Numbered from the stretch's first letter, positions 44,021 to 52,705 are shown. The stretch is DNA of 54,675 nt from an uncultured Acetatifactor sp. (GCA_910584235.1 CAJTZD010000024.1:1-54675); one strand, 5' to 3'. The notes: generated by a model from the letters alone, not told the origin. Translations and numbers: made by a program.

Positions 44021-44215
44021 ATGGAATATACTAAAAATTTATTATCTGTTGATGAATTCTGTAGTTATGTTGGAATAGGAAAAACGAAAGCGAGGGAAAT
44101 GCTGGCAAATCCATGCTGCAAATATGTAGTTCGTATTGGCCGCAGGGTATTTGTACATAAGGAATTATTCGATGAAGAGTTGAAAAAAAGCGCAAAATAT
44201 CAGTTGACAATGTAA
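44021..44215 (+). CDS. Excisionase-like DNA-binding protein
   Basis: A 64-residue protein. The sequence LLSVDEFCSYVGIGKTKARE followed by ANPCCKYVVRIGRRVFVHKE is the winged-helix pattern of Tn916-type excisionases. Such proteins bend the attachment sites and steer the integrase towards excision. GAAAGGAAG precedes the ATG. It lies upstream of the integrase on the same strand, as in Tn916-like elements, with an antitoxin gene between them. Confidence 0.82.
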   Translation: MEYTKNLLSVDEFCSYVGIGKTKAREMLANPCCKYVVRIGRRVFVHKELFDEELKKSAKYQLTM

Positions 44216-44241
44216 TTAATCCGTTGGACATAAAAAAAGAC

Positions 44242-44270
44242 TTGAAAACGCAACATAATTATGCTACACT
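44242..44270 (+). promoter_or_regulatory. Promoter with internal palindrome, before antitoxin gene
   Basis: TTGAAA at 44242-44247 and TACACT at 44265-44270 are 17 bases apart. A perfect 10-base palindrome CATAATTATG at 44254-44263 fills the spacer. Phd/YefM antitoxins repress their own promoters through short palindromes, so this is the likely operator. Confidence 0.65.
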
Positions 44271-44291
44271 TAAAACGAAGGAGACGGGAAG

Positions 44292-44507
44292 ATGCCTAAG
44301 ATTATTCCAATCAGAGAACTGAGAGATACCACAATGATATCCGAATTGTGCCATAATACAGAGGAACCTATTTTTATCACAAAGAATGGTTATGGAGATA
44401 TGGTGATCATGAGCCTGGAAACTTTTGAGAAGAATTCAGGCATGAGTGATTTTTATTCGGATGTGAGTTTTAGAAAAGGAAAGTATTCTGATTTGCAGGA
44501 TGAGTGA
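44292..44507 (+). CDS. Phd/YefM-type antitoxin, no partner toxin seen
   Basis: A 71-residue protein with the Phd/YefM pattern: IIPIRELRDTTMISELCHNT (DNA-binding N-terminus), then EEPIFITKNGYGDMVIMSLE, then a charged, probably unstructured C-terminus (RKGKYSDLQDE) where toxin binding normally occurs. GAAGGAGACGGG precedes the start. In typical modules a RelE/YoeB or Doc toxin gene follows or overlaps; here the next gene is the integrase, 83 bases on, and no toxin-like frame is seen. It may be a solitary repressor adopted by the mobile element. Confidence 0.8.
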   Translation: MPKIIPIRELRDTTMISELCHNTEEPIFITKNGYGDMVIMSLETFEKNSGMSDFYSDVSFRKGKYSDLQDE

Positions 44508-44590
44508 AAGGCATCCATATTTTGTTTTAAGGTCTACTATAATTGTTGCTTTTCGGAGTTAAGAATGTACAACTACGAAAGGAAGAGATT

Positions 44591-45847
44591 ATGGGAAAGG
44601 ACTTAAAAGGCAAGGAGTTAGGCAGAGGATTATCCCAAAGACCGGATGGAAGGTATATGGGCAGGGCTCAGGTTGAAGGAAAGTCTATCGTTCTATATGA
44701 CTGGAAGCTGAAAGAACTGAAAAAGAATCTTGCGATAGCTGTAGACGAAGCAAAGAGAAGTAATTTGATGCCGGATATGGACGGCAAAAAAGTTACTTTA
44801 AGTGAATGGTTCGAGGAATGGTATTCTAAGTATAAGGCGCCAACGTTAAAGAACGGAGGTTCTCCTTCTTATAAACGGAAATTCCTGAATTATTATGGAG
44901 TGCGCATAGGTACAAAACCATTGGCGGATATCAGACAGCTTCATGTTCAAACAGCGATAGCAGATATGCTGGAAGCAGGGCGTTCCACCAAGTCTGTCAG
45001 GGAAGCAACAGGAATTTTGCAGAATTGTATTGAGGCAGCCATAGCAAATGGATTAATGAATATCAATCCGGTAGTTGGTGTCATAGTTCCGAAGTGCGAG
45101 AGAGTTGAGCGCAGGGTGCTTTCCGTAGAAGAGCAGAAGGTATTTCTGGAGTATCTGGAGCGGACAAAGAGCTGGTATGAGGAAATGTACAAATTCATGC
45201 TTCTCACCGGTATGCGGGTAGGCGAGATTGGTGGACTTCGATGGGAGGACATTGATTTTACCGAGAAATTCATCTATGTCAAAAGGACACTGTCTTATGA
45301 CTATGCAAATGGAAAAAAGACACTGCGAATGACTTCACCAAAGACAGATAACTCTGTCAGAAAAATTCCGTTCTTTGGGGAAACGAAAAGCATCCTTGAA
45401 AGACAGATGGAGAAAATCAAAAGAAGACGGGAAGAGTTGGGTGACCGCTGGCGGCAGCCGGAGGAGTTTGGAAATCTGGTTTTTCTGACATCCATGGGTT
45501 CACCGATTGGGCGGTACAGTGTGGAAAGCGATATGAGGTACATTACCAGCCAGATAAACGATATGTACCGTATTGAAGCAATGTATGGATCGGAAACACA
45601 GAAAACATTTGAACGCATCCACCCTCATGCGTTACGTCATACTTTTGCAACCAGATGTTTTGAAAAGGGTATGACACCTAGGACGGTACAGGAAATCATG
45701 GGACACGCAAATTACAATACAACAGTTTCATATACCCATGTTTTGGATGATATCAAGGCGAAAGAAGCTATGCGTGTCGGAGACTTCCTGCAGAATGATA
45801 ATAATAAGGAAACGATTGAGTATGAAAGCCTGGTGGGTATCATGTAG
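44591..45847 (+). CDS. Tyrosine recombinase / integrase (Tn916 type)
   Basis: A 418-residue integrase from ATG 44591, behind GAAAGGAAG. An N-terminal arm-binding domain (GLSQRPDGRYMGRAQVEGK) is followed by a SAM-like core-binding domain (VTLSEWFEEWYSKY) and the catalytic domain. Active-site residues are Arg209 in TGMRVGEIGG, His346-x-x-Arg349 in HPHALRHTFA, a further His in MGHANYNTT and the nucleophile Tyr381 in TVSYTHV. All are intact. It should catalyse integration and excision of the surrounding conjugative element. The attachment site could not be located by eye; the repeats downstream (45989-46267) are the first place to look. Confidence 0.93.
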   Translation: MGKDLKGKELGRGLSQRPDGRYMGRAQVEGKSIVLYDWKLKELKKNLAIAVDEAKRSNLMPDMDGKKVTLSEWFEEWYSKYKAPTLKNGGSPSYKRKFLNYYGVRIGTKPLADIRQLHVQTAIADMLEAGRSTKSVREATGILQNCIEAAIANGLMNINPVVGVIVPKCERVERRVLSVEEQKVFLEYLERTKSWYEEMYKFMLLTGMRVGEIGGLRWEDIDFTEKFIYVKRTLSYDYANGKKTLRMTSPKTDNSVRKIPFFGETKSILERQMEKIKRRREELGDRWRQPEEFGNLVFLTSMGSPIGRYSVESDMRYITSQINDMYRIEAMYGSETQKTFERIHPHALRHTFATRCFEKGMTPRTVQEIMGHANYNTTVSYTHVLDDIKAKEAMRVGDFLQNDNNKETIEYESLVGIM

Positions 45848-46343
45848 CTGATGCTTTCTACTCAGAAAAATTGAGTAACTGCAACATCAAAGAGATGTTT
45901 GAGCGGTGTGTTGAAAATTAAAAAAGCCTTGAAACTGGTGATTTTTACTGTATTTCAAGAAAGAAGACGAAACTCTAATAAAGAAAACTTCGCAAAACAG
46001 ATGGCCGGAAACTAGGAAATTCGCAAAACAGATCGGCATGTAGGCGAAGTTCTCAGATCAGGACAACGTAATAATACAATAGATTTTCATCTATTGTCAT
46101 GAAATATGAGGCTCTGGAAGCCTTGTAATCACACATCTTCAAGTGGTTGCGGGGGATTTCAGGGCCTTTTTCGTATTCTGGAAAGGGAAAGCGGAAATAC
46201 CGTCTTTTACCGCCTGGAATCGTCTAAAATCACTTCAAATTGTGTATTCACAATCTTCGGCGAAGTTTACTCAATTATGGCAGTTCCTTAAAATTCCCAC
46301 TCTCTTTTCTTTCATTAAAAATTTAATATGAGGAGGCTACATT
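45848..46343. other. Repeat-containing intergenic region after integrase
   Basis: About 500 bases without a confident gene. It contains two direct copies of TTCGCAAAACAGAT (45989-46002 and 46020-46033) and three copies of AACTTCGC in either orientation (45986-45993 forward; 46044-46051 and 46260-46267 reversed). Perfect hairpins are ACAATAGAT/ATCTATTGT at 46076-46097 and ATTGTG/CACAAT at 46239-46254. Candidate roles are attachment site, replication or partition sites for the parA module, or regulatory sites. Confidence 0.55.
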
Positions 46344-46553
46344 ATGAGCAGCACAGAAACATGCAAATATCTTGATGAGGAACAGAGGCTTGGAGGGGAA
46401 GAATGCTTAAAATCAGAATGCAGGGAACCAGAGGAGATTTGGAATGGTTTAAAAAACTGTTGGAACGGCATGAGAGAATTAAAGTCATGCAGGTTTCGGA
46501 GGCTTTTGCCAACAAAGGTACAAAGAAGTTTTTCCGCATGTATGCGGAAGTAG
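46344..46553 (+). CDS. Possible leader peptide or small protein overlapping next gene
   Basis: A 69-codon frame from ATG 46344 with a very good ribosome site (AGGAGG seven bases upstream). Its first 20 residues (MSSTETCKYLDEEQRLGGEE) read like protein, but the rest is the alternative frame of the DUF3970-like gene. Either the frame is a leader that delivers ribosomes to the next start, or the protein is real and overlaps. Confidence 0.35.
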   Translation: MSSTETCKYLDEEQRLGGEECLKSECREPEEIWNGLKNCWNGMRELKSCRFRRLLPTKVQRSFSACMRK

Positions 46554-46570
46554 AAAAAGTAAAAAGGTAG
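46403..46570 (+). CDS. Small DUF3970-like protein of conjugative element
   Basis: A 55-residue protein from ATG 46403, led by GGAGGGG. It reads MLKIRMQGTRGDLEWFKKLL, then ERHERIKVMQVSEAFANKGT, then KKFFRMYAEVEKVKR. This matches the pattern of small DUF3970-type proteins that I associate with Firmicutes conjugative elements, next to the Soj/ParA gene. Function unknown; the ferredoxin-like alternation of strands and helices suggests nucleic-acid or protein binding, but that is a guess. The next gene follows after 16 bases. Confidence 0.62.
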   Translation: MLKIRMQGTRGDLEWFKKLLERHERIKVMQVSEAFANKGTKKFFRMYAEVEKVKR

Positions 46571-46586
46571 CATAGGAGGAAAGCAT

Positions 46587-47228
46587 ATGAGCAGAGTATC
46601 CGAAAAGCAGAAAACAGTAAAAAATTCTAAGGTTATCGCCATATCTAATCAGAAAGGCGGAGTGGGAAAGACGACTACCTGTGTAAATCTGGGGATCGGG
46701 CTTGTAAGAGCAGGGAAAAAGGTTTTGCTGGTGGAGGCAGATGCCCAGGGCAGCCTTACTGTAAGTCTGGGCATTCCTGAACCGGACAAGCTGGATGTGA
46801 CACTGGTGAATATCCTGGAGAAAGTCATCAACGATGAAGAGGTTGAGCCGGGGGAAAGCATCCTCCACCATGAGGAGGGAATCGACTTTATTCCTGCCAA
46901 TATTGAACTGGCCGGACTGGAGACTGCACTTGTGAATATCATGAGCCGGGAGACGGTGATGCGCCAGTTCCTGCAGGAGATGCGGCAGCAATACGACTAT
47001 ATTCTGATTGATTGCATGCCCTCTTTGGGGATGATTACTATAAACGCCCTTGTGGCGGCAGATTATGTACTTGTCCCTGTGGAGGCGGCCTATTTGCCCG
47101 TAAAAGGACTTCAGCAGCTGATTAAGACCATCGGCAACATACACAGGAAGCTGAACCCGTCACTGGAGATTCTGATTGGGTTCTGGGTGTTTATCTGCCA
47201 GCCTGGTGACCAATACCTTATAGTTTAA
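46587..47228 (+). pseudogene. parA/soj, 3'-truncated
   Basis: A 213-codon frame. Residues 1-195 are a good ParA/Soj ATPase: the deviant Walker A NQKGGVGKTTTCVNLG (23-38), LLVEADAQGSLTVSLG, IDFIPANIELAGLE, DYILIDCMPSLGMITINALV and VPVEAAYLPVKGLQQLI. After LNPSLEI at about 47172 the sequence switches to LIGFWVFICQPGDQYLIV and stops, whereas ParA proteins continue for about 70 more residues. No parB follows. The gene was therefore cut by insertion or rearrangement, and the DNA to the right is of different origin. The product may lack activity because the C-terminal helices that bind partner and DNA are missing. Confidence 0.82.
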
Positions 47229-47281
47229 CGGAAGTTCTACGGTATGTTTTTTTGGTGGCCGGGGTTTGATAATGTACATCA

Positions 47282-48532
47282 TTACATTGACTTGTTTGCA
47301 TAATACAAGGCAGTGCAGTACTGGATGAACAGTTCTTTATCTGTCGCATCAAAATCAATGGAAAAGTAAGGGGTAAATTCGTCCTGCAAGGTCAAAAGCT
47401 GAATCACTCCCCATTCTGCACTTGTACATATTCCTACGCCGCGGCAGCCATCATAGGAAAGCGTTTCCAGTTTCTCTCTGGCACTTTCAACAGAACGCAA
47501 GATACTGTGGGATAAATATAAAGTAATTTTTTCATGCCTATAATGTGCCTGGTCTGTCGTGCTTTTATCGCTCAAAATAGAGCTATTTGGATAAAGCACC
47601 CTCCGTAATTGTCCATGTGCATCAGTTTCTTCCAGACTCATATTCTGTATGCTTTCCGCATAGTCGTAGACAGCCTGCCGTATTTCTTCTTTATACGGCA
47701 GGTACTTTTTTTCGCGTTCCATGTCCTGAAAGGAATACTTCAAGCGTTCTGATGCATCAAGCAGAACGCTGAACTGTGCTGTGGTTCCATCTTCGTATGC
47801 GATGTCTTCAATTTCATATGGATATCGCTTTTTCACTTCTATTAGCAGCATATTGATATACTCTGTCATATCCATTACCTTATTGATAGGAAGTTCTATT
47901 TTTCTTAAACCATCTACTACAGAGGCCGCTTTCAGGGAAATTTCATCAGTAAAGGTTTCCAGATGCCTTAAAGCAATCAGCGCAACAAGTACAATGTCTT
48001 CTTTCACTGAAATAGGTGTTTTTGTAGGGAAACTTTCACCTTTTTCCATAACCTCCATAATAAAATCGGCATCTTTCAATTCTTCATAGAACATGGACTC
48101 TATTTTTCCTTTGACATGGACATCTTCACACCATTTATTGTTGTCACTTCCGAACCCTAAATCTTCATATCTGGTAGTCTCTAATGGATGTGCCAGTGTC
48201 AGGCTTCTATACAGGCGAAATTTTCTGATAGCTAAATGGTCACCGGCCCAGATAGCATTTCGTTTCATTTCAGGCATAAAAACATTATATAAGGCCTCAA
48301 CAAAAGATATCAGAAAATCCGTCTTGACCATCATTTGATAGTAAATCGATATATCCAATTCTCCAGAATTATATTTTTCTATTTGACGATTTATATCCTG
48401 AATGGCGTACATGATGTGGACAGTGGCAGTATTTACTTTATCCTCATGTTCACAAGGAACAAGCTGCATATAGCGTTCAATCGTGTCATGGTATTTTTCA
48501 TAGACATCAAAACTCAACATATCCAGTGACAT
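47282..48532 (-). CDS. Protein of unknown function (416 residues)
   Basis: I do not recognise this protein. It is soluble, acidic and largely helical, with no membrane segment or signal peptide. Notable segments are RKFRLYRSLTLAHPLETTRY near residue 104, LVALIALRHLETFTDEISLK in the middle, and a C-terminus with CRGVGICTSAEWGVIQLL and FSIDFDATDKELFIQYCTAL. The start ATG at 48532 has GGAGGAG ten bases upstream. It has its own good promoter (48642-48670) and stands alone on the minus strand between the truncated parA and an LRR gene. Its neighbours suggest an accessory island, but nothing in the sequence indicates an activity. Confidence 0.75.
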   Translation of the reverse strand: MSLDMLSFDVYEKYHDTIERYMQLVPCEHEDKVNTATVHIMYAIQDINRQIEKYNSGELDISIYYQMMVKTDFLISFVEALYNVFMPEMKRNAIWAGDHLAIRKFRLYRSLTLAHPLETTRYEDLGFGSDNNKWCEDVHVKGKIESMFYEELKDADFIMEVMEKGESFPTKTPISVKEDIVLVALIALRHLETFTDEISLKAASVVDGLRKIELPINKVMDMTEYINMLLIEVKKRYPYEIEDIAYEDGTTAQFSVLLDASERLKYSFQDMEREKKYLPYKEEIRQAVYDYAESIQNMSLEETDAHGQLRRVLYPNSSILSDKSTTDQAHYRHEKITLYLSHSILRSVESAREKLETLSYDGCRGVGICTSAEWGVIQLLTLQDEFTPYFSIDFDATDKELFIQYCTALYYANKSM

Positions 48533-48597
48533 AGGTTCTCGGCTCCTCCAGGTATAAATTCATATTAAGCATATAATCTATTTTAATGTTGCGGAAA

Positions 48598-48629
48598 TAG
48601 GTACGTCTCCTACTATGGATTTGTACCTA
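48598..48629 (-). promoter_or_regulatory. Inverted repeat in 5' leader of unknown gene
   Basis: TAGGTAC at 48598-48604 and GTACCTA at 48623-48629 form a perfect 7-bp inverted repeat just downstream of the minus-strand -10 box. It is a candidate operator or leader hairpin for the 416-residue protein gene. Confidence 0.45.
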
Positions 48630-48641
48630 AATTCTATCAGA

Positions 48642-48670
48642 AGTATAGCATAATAATGACAGGAAATCAA
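48642..48670 (-). promoter_or_regulatory. Sigma-A-type promoter for the 416-residue protein
   Basis: On the minus strand TTGATT (48670-48665) and TATACT (48647-48642) are separated by exactly 17 bases, close to the sigma-A consensus. The distance to the start codon is about 110 bases. Confidence 0.65.
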
Positions 48671-48747
48671 TTTGGCCAATAAGGATAAAACAAGCTTGAA
48701 ATAAAGCTCTGAAGATATTAAAATCAAGTTAGAGGAATATATGGATT

Positions 48748-49351
48748 ATGGGAAAGAAAGTGCCCGGTTGGCAGACATCTATCAGCTGCAACGGTGGCAG
48801 TTTAATCATCCGCCATCTGAAAATCGGGCTGGCAGAGGATTTGGAAATTCCATGGCCTGCAAAATTAAAGAGAATAACATGCGAGAAGGTTAGGCTCAGG
48901 GCAGAGGATCTCCGTCCTTTGTCTGAGTATGTGAGAATATTGGATACAATAGAAATGAAAGACTGCGAATTCGCTGAAGGTGCGCTGTCCGTCCTGGCAG
49001 GGATATTCTCCCTCCGATATCTGTCGTTTGAAAACTGCGGGATATCAGACGCTGATTTGAAATGGTTCAGGGGGACGCCTAAGCTGAGCGGCCTGGTGTT
49101 GACGGGAAATCCGGGATGCACAGGCGCAATGGTAGCACAGTAGTCAACGCATCGCCATTCTGCCATGTCAGGGTTACCAGGTGATTGACATGGAACAGGT
49201 TACCCGCAAAAAGTTTTATGTGTACAGCGAAAGCGATGATCCAGTTCTCAGCCAGTACCGGTGTCTGCTCATACAGACAGAGAATGGATGGAAGATTGAC
49301 AAAAATGAGCGGCTGACAGACGGGAAATGGAAGTTCTGGCGTTTAGATTAG
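48748..49351 (+). pseudogene. LRR-type protein gene split by a frameshift
   Basis: The first frame (48748-49143) encodes 131 residues with leucine-rich-repeat character: LKRITCEKVRLRAEDLRPLS, LDTIEMKDCEFAEGALSVLA, LRYLSFENCGISDADLKWF and LSGLVLTGNPGCTGAM. It ends at TAG 49141. The next frame continues at once with SQRIAILPCQGYQVIDMEQV and goes on to KKFYVYSESDDPVLSQYRCL, ILIQTENGWKID-like residues, and a stop at 49349-49351. Removing one T at about 49141 joins the two into one protein of about 200 residues with an LRR part and a C-terminal beta-rich domain. A real break, a sequencing error, or two separate genes (the second starting ATG 49190) are all possible. Confidence 0.6.
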
Positions 49352-49414
49352 CGTCCGGTTCGTTCTGTTTGATAGAATGCAGATGCCATATCGGGGCATG
49401 GGCAGGAGAGAAAA

Positions 49415-50962
49415 ATGTTATTTAGCAGGAGAAGCAGGCACAAAAAGTACATAGAAACCATGGAAAGGGAACTGGAGAGGCTGGAAGGCGGAGACTTGGC
49501 AGGGCTCCGGTTCGTCTACGGCGCCTTTGCCACGCAGGATACGAATCTGATAAGGCGTGCCGGGGAGGCGGTCAGGCAGCAGATGTTGTCCATGACAGAC
49601 CTGCAGATGCTTAAGCTGTGCCAGCGTTTTGGGACATTCACCTCTCTGGAATGGGCGATAGACTGGGCAGCTGTGTCTCCAGGCCGGATACAAAGTACCC
49701 TGTCTGAAGAAGCCTATAGGTATGTGTTGGTTCTGGGTTCTTTCCATCCCAACGGATATTTCCGGGAAAAATGTGTATATGTAATGGCAGGGTACCAGGG
49801 GATGCTGTTCTGGCTCTTTCTGCGGATGAACGACTGGGTGGCACAGGTGAGGGACGCTGCGGGGGAAGTACTGGAAGAATATCTGGAGGGCTGCAGCGTG
49901 AAAGAGCTGATGGGAAGTCTTCCGGCATTTGAGCGCCTGCGGGCAGGGCAGCGGAGAGATGAGTCCCAGATGCAGGCATTGGAGGAACGGATGGAAAAGA
50001 AGCTTTCCTGTACGCTTAGGGATACGGATCCTGGAGAAATATCCGCCATGGAACCTGCGGCCCGCAGGGCGTTATACAGAATAGTGGTGCGTGGGGGCTT
50101 GTGGAACTTTGAGGAGATGGAATCTTGCCTGGGCAGGGAGAAATCATGCTGCCTGAAAAGGCTCCTGATTCGAGAAATCCTTTCCCATCCGGACTGTACG
50201 CTGGAGCGGGCAGAGCACTACCTATGGGACGCCTCTTCGCAGGTTCGCAGGATGGCGGTGGAATACCGTTACGAGCGGCTGAAAAAGGGATGGCCGGGTC
50301 TGGACAGGATGCTGTTGGACAAGAGCCGGGGTGTCAGGGAATATGCGGCCTATATTCTGGAAAGGCATTGCTGGTGCGACATCCGTGGGTACTATCTGGA
50401 GCATCTGGAGGACGAGAGGCCGGAGAGCGCCATCCTGGGATTGGCGGAATACAGCCGGAGAGGGAATGTCCCGGCTCTGTTGGAATGCCTGTCAAGGCCG
50501 GAGCGCAGCATCCTGAAATGCACGATTCTGGCACTGGGCAGCCAGGAGGATTTCTCGGACGGGGAGCTTTTCTGGGGTTATCTGCTGGATGAAAGGATTG
50601 AACTGTCCAAGGCGGCTTTCCTGTCCATACGGAAAAAGGGGATTCATCCTGGGGCAGGGCGGCTTTACGGGGCATATATGGAAGCGGGGCATGCTCACCA
50701 GAAGAGATATCTGCTAAAGCTCCTGTTGGGGGAAAGCTCTTGGGAGCGTCTGCCATTTCTGCTTCGGCTGTACCGGAAGGACATGCCAGAGCAGGAGGGG
50801 AATCAGCTTCTCTCGGGCATCGGCAGCCGTTTTATGTATGCAGCGTTTTCCGAATCCCTCCGCAGGGATATCCTTTTGGCGTTGGAGGAATGCGGCAGGG
50901 AGCTTCCAGCTGGGGTGGAGGATGGAATTCGATATGATATGAGGTTTCTGGCACGGAAATAA
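49415..50962 (+). CDS. HEAT-like repeat protein of unknown function
   Basis: A 515-residue, fully helical, soluble protein. Paired amphipathic helices of the HEAT/armadillo type recur, for example MNDWVAQVRDAAGEVLEEYL, WDASSQVRRMAVEYRYERL, DKSRGVREYAAYILERHCW and DERIELSKAAFLSIRKKGI. Such solenoids usually act as protein-binding scaffolds or sensors. The start has GGAGAG upstream. It lies 63 bases after the broken LRR gene and 143 bases before the metallopeptidase gene, all on the plus strand. LRR and HEAT proteins often sit together in Lachnospiraceae genomes; function unknown. Confidence 0.72.
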   Translation: MLFSRRSRHKKYIETMERELERLEGGDLAGLRFVYGAFATQDTNLIRRAGEAVRQQMLSMTDLQMLKLCQRFGTFTSLEWAIDWAAVSPGRIQSTLSEEAYRYVLVLGSFHPNGYFREKCVYVMAGYQGMLFWLFLRMNDWVAQVRDAAGEVLEEYLEGCSVKELMGSLPAFERLRAGQRRDESQMQALEERMEKKLSCTLRDTDPGEISAMEPAARRALYRIVVRGGLWNFEEMESCLGREKSCCLKRLLIREILSHPDCTLERAEHYLWDASSQVRRMAVEYRYERLKKGWPGLDRMLLDKSRGVREYAAYILERHCWCDIRGYYLEHLEDERPESAILGLAEYSRRGNVPALLECLSRPERSILKCTILALGSQEDFSDGELFWGYLLDERIELSKAAFLSIRKKGIHPGAGRLYGAYMEAGHAHQKRYLLKLLLGESSWERLPFLLRLYRKDMPEQEGNQLLSGIGSRFMYAAFSESLRRDILLALEECGRELPAGVEDGIRYDMRFLARK

Positions 50963-51105
50963 AAACATATGTGACGGATTTATCCATCGAATACATGGCA
51001 AGTTCCTGGAGCCGGCTGAAATAGGACGGCTCAGAGGAAGAGCAGAGGAAGCATCTTGCGGCACTGCTGCAGCAAGGGGGGCGGGAGGAAGGAGGCTGAC
51101 TAAAA

Positions 51106-52164
51106 TTGGACAATCTGAAATATGCGGTTCCCACATTTTATGAGTTGTTTAAGACAAGCGGAAGCACCCTGAAGGATGAAAAGAGAGGACTGGGGCTGAT
51201 GCTCCAGTATTTCTCGGGGCATTTTATCGGTGAGCAGCTGATTGAAAACATGCAGCGGTATAATGTGGAGAACATGCTTGCGCTGGTAAAAGATTTCTTT
51301 GGAAAAGAATTTGGGTATGCGGCTGAAAATGTGGAATTGAACAACCTCTATCAGCGGACAGTCAACAGCTATATATACAACGATGGAAAAAAACCTGCTG
51401 TGGTACATATAGACGAGCTGTTCGAGTCAACAATGATGGCATTTTTCCTTGCCATGTTCAAGTGGTCAAAGGATTTTGCTGATTTAGGTGTCTATGGCAA
51501 CTGTTATCGGTATGTCTTGTATCTGATGAATGATGTATGTATCTTAGGGGAAATGCAGGGGGAAGATGCCGTCAGGGCAATGATGGAAATGATTGCGGGC
51601 GACCTACAGATTCTGCAGCTTGCGGAGGATTGTTATTGGACGGTGCTGGCATTCAGCATGGCACATGAGGTAGCCCATGCGTATATTGCGGCTATGGGAC
51701 GAAAGTATACGGAAGAGCATCCGGAGCGGGAGGAATTTGATGCGGACGAAATTGCCTACCATATCGTTCTGAAGATTATCATGTCAGGAGAGAGCAGGGG
51801 CATCGTGCTGGAACCGTACACATATCTTGCGCCGATGATGTATATGGACTTTTTTGACCTGATTTACTATACGGATCGGATTCTGTATAAGACTTACCTT
51901 TATAACAGCACACATCCAACCCTGAAAAAACGAAAAGGATGGCTGTTCCGTATCGTGGATCGGGAGGAATATGAGCTGGATACAAGGGAGGGCAATTATC
52001 TGTACCGGGGGTTCAATGTAGTATATAAAGAATACAAGGTACAGACTATCCTGAAAATGGAAAGAGGGAAGCTGCAGAAGATACTCCGCACAATACAGCG
52101 GGAGCAGATGAAAAAGAGGATGGAGGAAGAGAACGATGGACAGACAGCAGGCACTGAAATATGA
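51106..52164 (+). CDS. HExxH zinc metallopeptidase-like protein
   Basis: A 352-residue protein starting at TTG 51106, ten bases after GGAGG. The N-terminal 180 residues are helical and unfamiliar. Then MAHEVAHAYIAAMG gives the zinc-binding His187-Glu188-x-x-His191, and EREEFDADEIAYHI (211-220) gives the downstream E-(x)-D-A-D segment that supplies the third ligand in M48-like gluzincins. No membrane helix, unlike most M48 proteases. The last 100 residues are basic and helical. Its stop lies 29 bases inside the next gene, so the two are translationally coupled. Together with the downstream ATPase this looks like an effector peptidase of a multi-gene system. The target is unknown. Confidence 0.72.
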   Translation: MDNLKYAVPTFYELFKTSGSTLKDEKRGLGLMLQYFSGHFIGEQLIENMQRYNVENMLALVKDFFGKEFGYAAENVELNNLYQRTVNSYIYNDGKKPAVVHIDELFESTMMAFFLAMFKWSKDFADLGVYGNCYRYVLYLMNDVCILGEMQGEDAVRAMMEMIAGDLQILQLAEDCYWTVLAFSMAHEVAHAYIAAMGRKYTEEHPEREEFDADEIAYHIVLKIIMSGESRGIVLEPYTYLAPMMYMDFFDLIYYTDRILYKTYLYNSTHPTLKKRKGWLFRIVDREEYELDTREGNYLYRGFNVVYKEYKVQTILKMERGKLQKILRTIQREQMKKRMEEENDGQTAGTEI

Positions 52165-52705
52165 CACGGAACTGAATGAGAGGCTCCAAAAATATGCAGA
52201 AGATTGCGGGGAAGATGCTACGGTTGGAAAGAGCATTGTAGAGCAGTTTATTGAGTTTTTGCCGGATGATGAACTGAAAGGGATGGTTTTTCTGGGCAGG
52301 AATCCGGTATCCTACAAGCTGGGCAATGCCAGGCTAGACTTGAAAAAGGCGATAGTGGCAGGGATTGGATATGTAACATCTGTCAGCAGGCCGGAAAGCA
52401 TTTTCAGTTATATCCAGCTCCTTATCATTTCCGTAATATTCATTGGGAATGCCACAGAACAGAAACTAAACGGGATTGAGGCGTATGCTGTTTATCTGCT
52501 CCACATGAAAGATGCATACCATTTCGGGATGGAAGAGGAGAAATTTATTGGCGAATTACAGGACTGGTGCAGTGCGAAAGGTGGAATTGTAGCCAACCGT
52601 GAAAAAGTGGTAGAAGCATTGAACCATTTATATGCAATGAAGACGGCAGATTTTGAGGATGGGAAGATTAGCTTGCGGGAGAAGGTTTGGGGAAAGATGG
52701 AATGA
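52136..52705 (+). CDS. Small helical protein between peptidase and ATPase
   Basis: A 189-residue soluble protein that I cannot assign to a family. It overlaps the peptidase gene by 29 bases and has GGAGGAAGAG before its ATG. It is mostly helical, with a hydrophobic stretch IFSYIQLLIISVIFIGNATE (about residues 84-103) that looks like a buried helix rather than a membrane span, and a C-terminus with LQDWCSAKGGIVANREKVVE resembling a winged-helix. Its place between a putative effector and an ABC-type ATPase matches the middle component of ABC three-component systems; that is a positional inference. Confidence 0.65.
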   Translation: MDRQQALKYDTELNERLQKYAEDCGEDATVGKSIVEQFIEFLPDDELKGMVFLGRNPVSYKLGNARLDLKKAIVAGIGYVTSVSRPESIFSYIQLLIISVIFIGNATEQKLNGIEAYAVYLLHMKDAYHFGMEEEKFIGELQDWCSAKGGIVANREKVVEALNHLYAMKTADFEDGKISLREKVWGKME

